The position numbers and the translations under genes are program-made. 64,000 bases of DNA. Origin: an uncultured Chitinophagaceae bacterium. GTDB taxonomy: Bacteria; Bacteroidota; Bacteroidia; Chitinophagales; Chitinophagaceae. The notes below the pieces were generated by a model. The model saw nothing but the letters and a program-made list of their open reading frames with translations, was not told where the DNA came from and searched no databases. Of this stretch, positions 59,339-64,000 are shown piece after piece. Every line of letters begins with the position of its first letter. Position 1 is the first letter of the stretch. The DNA lies in contig CALJNC010000031.1 in assembly GCA_937981995.1 (NCBI GenBank), forward strand, positions 20,630-84,629, written 5' to 3'.

Positions 59339-60052
59339 TTAAATCGTTTGTTCCAGCCACTCTTTGAACTCATTTTTTTTGCGTCTAGCTACTGGTATTA
59401 CTGAGTTTGTGGTGGTTATTACTGAGTGGCCGTCCTTAATATTATACCGTTTTATAAACTTACGATTGACTAAATACGAGTTGTGAACACGATAAAAATG
59501 TTGCGACGGCAATGCATCTTGAATCTCTCGTAGACCTTTTGATATTAACTTTTCACCCTCATTTTCGGTAAATATTAAAGTATAGGATTTTTTAGATAAG
59601 CAATAAACTATTTCCTTGGTATTTAATAATTCGTAACCATTGCTATCTGCGATTAGTAAGGTATCATTTTCTTTACCCATACTTTTTTTACCTTTTACAG
59701 CTCTGCCCACAACTTCAATTAAGTCATCTATTGATAAGGGTTTAAGTAAATAACCTAGTGCTCCTTTTTTTATGGCTTGTACAGCATATTCTTCATAGGC
59801 AGTAGTAAATACAACCAAAATATCATGCATTTTTAATCTATTCAATAAATCAAATCCGCTTCCACCTGGCATTTCAATGTCCAAGAAGATTATATCTGGT
59901 TTTAAAAACTTAACTGCGGTAAAGGCCATTTCAATATTTTCTCCATCTCCTACAACTTTTACTTCAGGACAATAGGTTGTAAGTAATTGAATTAGTATTT
60001 CACGAGCGTTCTTAGAATCATCTATAACTAGTGCTTTGAGTTGTTCTTTCAT
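59339..60052 (-). CDS. LytTR-family response regulator
   Basis: A 237-residue regulator with an N-terminal receiver domain (acidic pocket Asp11-Asp12, phosphoacceptor Asp58 in FLDIEMPGG, Lys in YLLKPLS) and a C-terminal LytTR DNA-binding domain (EIVYCLSKKSYTLIFTENE, FYRVHNSYLVNRKFIKRY). It should bind direct repeats upstream of target genes once phosphorylated by the kinase encoded just before it. The two genes overlap by 35 bases. The adjacent T9SS protein gene is a candidate target, which is inference. Confidence 0.92.
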   Translation of the reverse strand: MKEQLKALVIDDSKNAREILIQLLTTYCPEVKVVGDGENIEMAFTAVKFLKPDIIFLDIEMPGGSGFDLLNRLKMHDILVVFTTAYEEYAVQAIKKGALGYLLKPLSIDDLIEVVGRAVKGKKSMGKENDTLLIADSNGYELLNTKEIVYCLSKKSYTLIFTENEGEKLISKGLREIQDALPSQHFYRVHNSYLVNRKFIKRYNIKDGHSVITTTNSVIPVARRKKNEFKEWLEQTI

Positions 60053-62978
60053 TTCTAAAGTTTATTACTACAAGTGTTCCCGATTCTGATTTATCAATCT
60101 GAGATTTATCAAATAAGGTAAAGTCTATTTTTAAGCCATATGCCTTTTTTAAGACCTCAATGCGTTCTTTTAAAATATTTAGGCCATGTGAAGGTTTGCT
60201 TGATTTTTTATTCTTGATAGATTGTTCATAGCCTATGCCATCATCTTCAATTTCACAACGAATTCCTTTTTTGGGCGCTTTCAAAAATCTTAAGGACAAG
60301 AGGCCTTTTTTCTCTTGATGTAAAAGGCCATGAACAATGGCATTTTCCACGAAAGGTTGAATCACATTGGAAGGTATCGCATAGTTTAAGTTTAATTTTG
60401 GATCTACATCAATTTGTACATCGAATTTGCCTTCATTTATTATTTCTTCTAGTGAGATGTAGGTTTTAATAAACTTTATTTCATTGGATAACAATACAGT
60501 CTTATTTCGAGATGAATCAAGGAATGATCTTATTAACAATGCGAATTGACTCATATACTTGTTTGCAGCACGTTGATCATTTTTAACAACATACATCTGA
60601 ATTGCATTTAGCGCATTAAATATGAAATGAGAGTTTAATTGAGATTGTAAAGCTTCTAATTTTAGAGAGGTTAGTTGTTGTGAGAATCTTTCTTTACGAT
60701 AGTAACTATAAGCAAAATACCCAACTAACAACATAATCAATAAACTTGTCAAGAGTACAAACCACCATCGTTTGTAAAATGGTTTTTTGATTTCAAAGGT
60801 CATATCAATTCTATTTGATGTTTTTTGACCCATTGCGTCATATCCTACAACTATTAATCTGTAAATACCTGGTGATAAATTAGGGTACTCTAATACTCTA
60901 CCTTTGCTTGAAATCCAATCTTTATCAATGCCCTCGAGTTTATATTTATACCTAACATTTCCCAAGCTGCTAAAGGAAACAGCGTTGAACTCTACAGTTA
61001 AGTGATTTTTACTAGCAGTTAGTTCATACTTATCCCTATTGTCAATCAAGCTACCATTGATATATACTGCACTAACAGATATTTTTGGTTTATACTTAAG
61101 TTCAACTTTTTCATTTTTAATAATGGCCAAACCTTCTGATGTACCCACGTAAATATCGTTTCCTTTTATTCTACAGCAATTTACTTCATTAGTAGGTAAG
61201 CCGTTCGTTGTACTGAATAGTTGAATTTCTGTTTCTAGTATATCAAAAGATTTTAGTCTTACTTTAAAAAGTCCTTTATTCGTAGATATCCAAGCTAATT
61301 GTTGCGAACTATTAATATGAATTTCGGAGATGATAATATTTTTGAAACTCGGAATTATCTTTTTAGTTTCTTTTTTTATGTCATAAACAATTAGTCCTTC
61401 TTTATCACTTGCAATCCATAATATCCCTTTATGTTGTGCCAAACTTCTTATGTTGGAATAATTGTTTTCAAATTGTAAGCGCTTTGTTTTTTTTGAATTT
61501 AGATTATACTTGAGTACCCCATGTGTTGTACCTAAATAAATATCATTTTTCAAATAAGAAGCCATACTATAAATGCGATCATTAGAATACTTTAATGGGA
61601 TAAGGGTGATTTTGTCACCTACTAATTGACATTTATAAAGTTGGTTTCCACCAAAATAATAGGTGCTGTCTATTTTACAATAAGACTTTATAGATGTACT
61701 AATATTCTCTTTGCTAATGAATTTTTCTTTAAAAGTGGCTTCCTTATTTTCTTCAAATACTTTTAAAGCAGAAGTCCAAATGTTGTTTTCTTTGTCTGAA
61801 AATATAAAGTAATCACGAAAAGCACCGCTTTTAGGTAGTTCGTAAAATTTTCCATTTTCAAATATTGTGGTGGATTTTCCAAAATTATTTCCAATTAGCA
61901 ACTCGCCATTTTGGTCAAAATTCATGCAAGTAATGTTGGAATTAATAAGACCATTAGATTTATTATAAATTTTTGAATTTTGAGATTGATAGGGGAGTAG
62001 ATAAATACCTTTATCATATGAAAAAATCCAAATATTTTTTTCTTTGTCTTCAAAAATGCTTTTCGCATTATTAATGTTTTCACTTAGGATTCTAGAATTA
62101 TTCCAGTCTTTACTATCTATTGATATTAAACGGTTATTTTCTTTTGTGAAAATGTAGTCTGAGCTGAAACCTATGATGTTTTTTACATTGAATTTTTCAT
62201 TGCTTTCAATTGTTCTTACCAAACGATTTTCTCTTAAAACGAATACTTGTTTGCCATCTTGTAAGCATAATTTATCGGCCTTATTATTTATATTTTGGCT
62301 AAAGTCAATTTTTCGAGGATGTGTAAGGTTAACTTCATGTTGTTCCTTAATTTTTTTTCCTGAATAGTCCCATGTGCTAATTTTGCCATTTTTATATAAA
62401 AGAATTATTTCTTCTTTCAGGAAAGTGCAGTTAAGTATTTTGTCGCTTCTTATATCATCAAAAACTTCACCCGGGAAATTAATCGCTTCAAGGTTGTTAT
62501 TGGCATTTAAGTAAAATGCAGAATCTTTTTTATTAGCTAATAGCAAATAATTATTAGCCGCTCCAGAAGACAAATCATTTAAATTTAAAGACCAGGGAGC
62601 TATATCCTGTGTCTTTCGCTTCGTTAATTCATTTAGCGAAAAAGATTTACCTTTAATTAGCAATACGGCTTCCGAATTTGTAGTGAATATCCAAATTCTT
62701 TTGTATTTGTCCATTACCAATTTCCAAACATCATTCGATTCTAATTCTTCGCCAATGTTTACAGTTTTGAACTTATATCCGTTGTAAACTGAAATTCCTT
62801 TTTCGGTACCTATCCACAAAAGATCATTTTCATCTTGTACCGCTGTGTATGTTATGTTTGAGGGGAGGCCGTCTTTTACGGTGTAATTATAATAGTAATT
62901 ATCTTGAGCCAAAACTGAAGTAAGGCAAAAAAGTAAAAAACATAAAGAGTATAACTTTTTCAAGATAGGTTCCCTCAA
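60018..62978 (-). CDS. LytS-type sensor histidine kinase with periplasmic beta-propeller
   Basis: A 986-residue kinase. After a signal peptide (cut near VLAQD) come two-component-propeller repeats (NDLLWIGTEKGISVYNGY and similar, about residues 30-620), then a Y_Y_Y domain (YKYKLEGIDKDW, then SPGIYRLIVVGYD). A membrane segment follows at about 737-759, and then a His_kinase domain with the phosphoacceptor His784 in NSHFIFNALNA and an ATP-binding QPFVENAIVHG. It senses a periplasmic ligand and phosphorylates the LytTR regulator downstream. The first candidate start is TTG at 62978, but that codon lies in a TACATTTG promoter-like box; a TTG at 62963 would still keep the signal peptide. Confidence 0.88.
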   Translation of the reverse strand: MREPILKKLYSLCFLLFCLTSVLAQDNYYYNYTVKDGLPSNITYTAVQDENDLLWIGTEKGISVYNGYKFKTVNIGEELESNDVWKLVMDKYKRIWIFTTNSEAVLLIKGKSFSLNELTKRKTQDIAPWSLNLNDLSSGAANNYLLLANKKDSAFYLNANNNLEAINFPGEVFDDIRSDKILNCTFLKEEIILLYKNGKISTWDYSGKKIKEQHEVNLTHPRKIDFSQNINNKADKLCLQDGKQVFVLRENRLVRTIESNEKFNVKNIIGFSSDYIFTKENNRLISIDSKDWNNSRILSENINNAKSIFEDKEKNIWIFSYDKGIYLLPYQSQNSKIYNKSNGLINSNITCMNFDQNGELLIGNNFGKSTTIFENGKFYELPKSGAFRDYFIFSDKENNIWTSALKVFEENKEATFKEKFISKENISTSIKSYCKIDSTYYFGGNQLYKCQLVGDKITLIPLKYSNDRIYSMASYLKNDIYLGTTHGVLKYNLNSKKTKRLQFENNYSNIRSLAQHKGILWIASDKEGLIVYDIKKETKKIIPSFKNIIISEIHINSSQQLAWISTNKGLFKVRLKSFDILETEIQLFSTTNGLPTNEVNCCRIKGNDIYVGTSEGLAIIKNEKVELKYKPKISVSAVYINGSLIDNRDKYELTASKNHLTVEFNAVSFSSLGNVRYKYKLEGIDKDWISSKGRVLEYPNLSPGIYRLIVVGYDAMGQKTSNRIDMTFEIKKPFYKRWWFVLLTSLLIMLLVGYFAYSYYRKERFSQQLTSLKLEALQSQLNSHFIFNALNAIQMYVVKNDQRAANKYMSQFALLIRSFLDSSRNKTVLLSNEIKFIKTYISLEEIINEGKFDVQIDVDPKLNLNYAIPSNVIQPFVENAIVHGLLHQEKKGLLSLRFLKAPKKGIRCEIEDDGIGYEQSIKNKKSSKPSHGLNILKERIEVLKKAYGLKIDFTLFDKSQIDKSESGTLVVINFRNERTTQSTSYR

Positions 62979-62983
62979 ATGTA
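62976..62983 (-). promoter_or_regulatory. Possible -7 box overlapping the kinase TTG start
   Basis: Reads TACATTTG on the minus strand, a full match to the consensus; its last three bases are the TTG that would be the first start codon. No -33 element is clear. If real, the transcript would start inside the annotated coding region and favour the later TTG. Confidence 0.3.
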
Positions 62984-63059
62984 TAAAAAAACTTTTAAGA
63001 AAGCAGCATTCAATTTTAAGGAAAAACTAAATACTAAAAATTTGAAACTAAAAACAAAA

Positions 63060-64000
63060 TTACCCTTTGGCAATCTTTTTCATAGCCACCCATTGCTTAA
63101 GCATATCACGTGCTGGTTGTGCAGGATAACCCAATACAGTTTGACCGGCAGGAACATTATTCATTACGCCCGAACCTGCCCCTACAATAGCTCCTGATTC
63201 AATGGTCGTATGATCTTTAATTGAAGCGCTACCGCCAATGATTACACCGTCACCCAGTGTTACAGAACCTGCCAAACCACTATGACCCGCCATAATACAT
63301 GCACGTCCCATTACGGAGTTGTGTCCAATCTGTACTAGATTATCAATCTTACAACCATCACCAATTATTGTGGAGCTAAACTTGCCACGATCTACGCAGG
63401 AGTTGGCTCCAATTTCTACTTGATGGCCTATGATTACATTGCCAATTTGAGGAACCTTTACCAAGCCTTTTCCATCAGCCGCAGGGCGGTAACCAAAACC
63501 ATCAGCGCCAATACTTACGTTAGTATGAAAAATACATTGCATACCTATTTTACAACGTTCTCTTATTACAGTTCCTGACCAAATAATTGTACCTGCGCCA
63601 ATGGTGGTTTCATCAAAAATGGTAACGTTAGGGTAAAGGGTAACGCCTGCTCCCAGTACTACATTTTTACCTACATAACATCCGGCTCCAATTTGACTGC
63701 CTTTGCCTATGGTGGCAGAAGGATGTACAGAAGCTGTTTTATGAATGTCGCCTACCATTACCGGAGGTGGGGGATTAAAAGCTTCCAATAAAGTAGCCAT
63801 GGCCAAGTCAGCATCCTTAACTTTTATCAGCGCTTTACCTTCGCGTTCTTCTACCTTAAATTTTTCACTTACGATGGCTGCACAAGCATTTGAGGTACTC
63901 CAGTTTTTTATATACTTCGAACTACCAATAAAGGTAATATGTTCTTCTGTTGCATTCTCTAAGGTTTCAGGACCTTTGATTTGTTGGTCTGTATTTCCAA
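63060..64000 (-). CDS. lpxD: UDP-3-O-acyl-glucosamine N-acyltransferase (start beyond window)
   Basis: The frame is open to the window edge, so the first residues are missing. The visible N-terminal domain has [18 protein letters not shown] and [18 protein letters not shown], an LpxD-specific uridine-binding region. It is followed by left-handed beta-helix hexapeptide repeats ([20 protein letters not shown] and many more) and the active-site His region in [10 protein letters not shown]. It adds the second 3-hydroxyacyl chain in lipid A synthesis in the cytoplasm. The apparent start at 63806 is internal. It is separated from the kinase gene by 81 bases. Confidence 0.93.
   Translation of the reverse strand, partial: GNTDQQIKGPETLENATEEHITFIGSSKYIKNWSTSNACAAIVSEKFKVEEREGKALIKVKDADLAMATLLEAFNPPPPVMVGDIHKTASVHPSATIGKGSQIGAGCYVGKNVVLGAGVTLYPNVTIFDETTIGAGTIIWSGTVIRERCKIGMQCIFHTNVSIGADGFGYRPAADGKGLVKVPQIGNVIIGHQVEIGANSCVDRGKFSSTIIGDGCKIDNLVQIGHNSVMGRACIMAGHSGLAGSVTLGDGVIIGGSASIKDHTTIESGAIVGAGSGVMNNVPAGQTVLGYPAQPARDMLKQWVAMKKIAKG

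Overview
The window is a 64 kb chromosomal stretch from a member of the phylum Bacteroidota. This is inferred from AT-rich DNA, TAnnTTTG-type promoter boxes in place of the usual sigma70 -10 hexamer, three proteins with type IX secretion (T9SS) C-terminal signals, a short primary sigma factor without region 1.1, a split transketolase, a PafA-like phosphatase, an SPT-type alpha-oxoamine synthase, and a LytS/LytTR two-component system with a periplasmic beta-propeller. A narrower placement (for example Flavobacteriales or Chitinophagales) cannot be made safely by eye. No rRNA, tRNA, CRISPR array, transposase, prophage or plasmid genes were seen.

Layout. 1-7.2 kb: the end of a transketolase subunit, an L,D-transpeptidase, a membrane protein, a GT2 glycosyltransferase, and the elongasome pair mrdA-rodA followed closely by a metallo-beta-lactamase-fold hydrolase. 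7.9-9.6 kb: a minus-strand module of ECF sigma factor, putative membrane anti-sigma factor and small exported Spy-like protein. 9.7-19.9 kb: a YcbB-type L,D-transpeptidase lipoprotein, cytidine deaminase, a 1156-residue putative outer-membrane protein, a GT-C-like membrane protein, an SLC12-type transporter and two small soluble proteins. 19.9-22.4 kb: an island of small lipoprotein or unknown genes on one strand, separated by long imperfect palindromes that look like gene-cassette (attC-like) junctions. This is the most unusual part of the window. 22.5-28.9 kb: class I aldolase, type II NADH dehydrogenase, a lipoprotein, deoxynucleoside kinase, folK and sppA. 28.9-38.3 kb: a PKD/CHU_C surface protein, the SPT-type enzyme, the phosphatase, rpoD, a START-like protein, an LptF/LptG permease and kdsB. 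38.5-49.3 kb: rpoB-rpoC, a small lipoprotein and atpD-atpC. 49.4-59.2 kb: a WG-repeat lipoprotein, an Asp-box T9SS protein, purL, a BadF-type kinase and a large cysteine-rich T9SS protein. 59.3-64 kb: LytTR regulator, propeller histidine kinase and the 3' part of lpxD.

How the genes fit together. Much of the content concerns envelope building: peptidoglycan (mrdA, rodA, two L,D-transpeptidases), lipopolysaccharide (kdsB, lpxD, LptF/G), probably sphingolipid (SPT-type enzyme), and T9SS-delivered surface proteins. The core information and energy genes (rpoD, rpoBC, atpDC) are intact. rpoB is preceded by kdsB rather than by rplJL, which is an atypical arrangement. Several genes have TTG or GTG starts, and no strong Shine-Dalgarno signals are apparent, as is normal for Bacteroidota. 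No gap between genes exceeds 300 bases. All promoter, terminator and repeat calls were made by eye, without folding or database searches.
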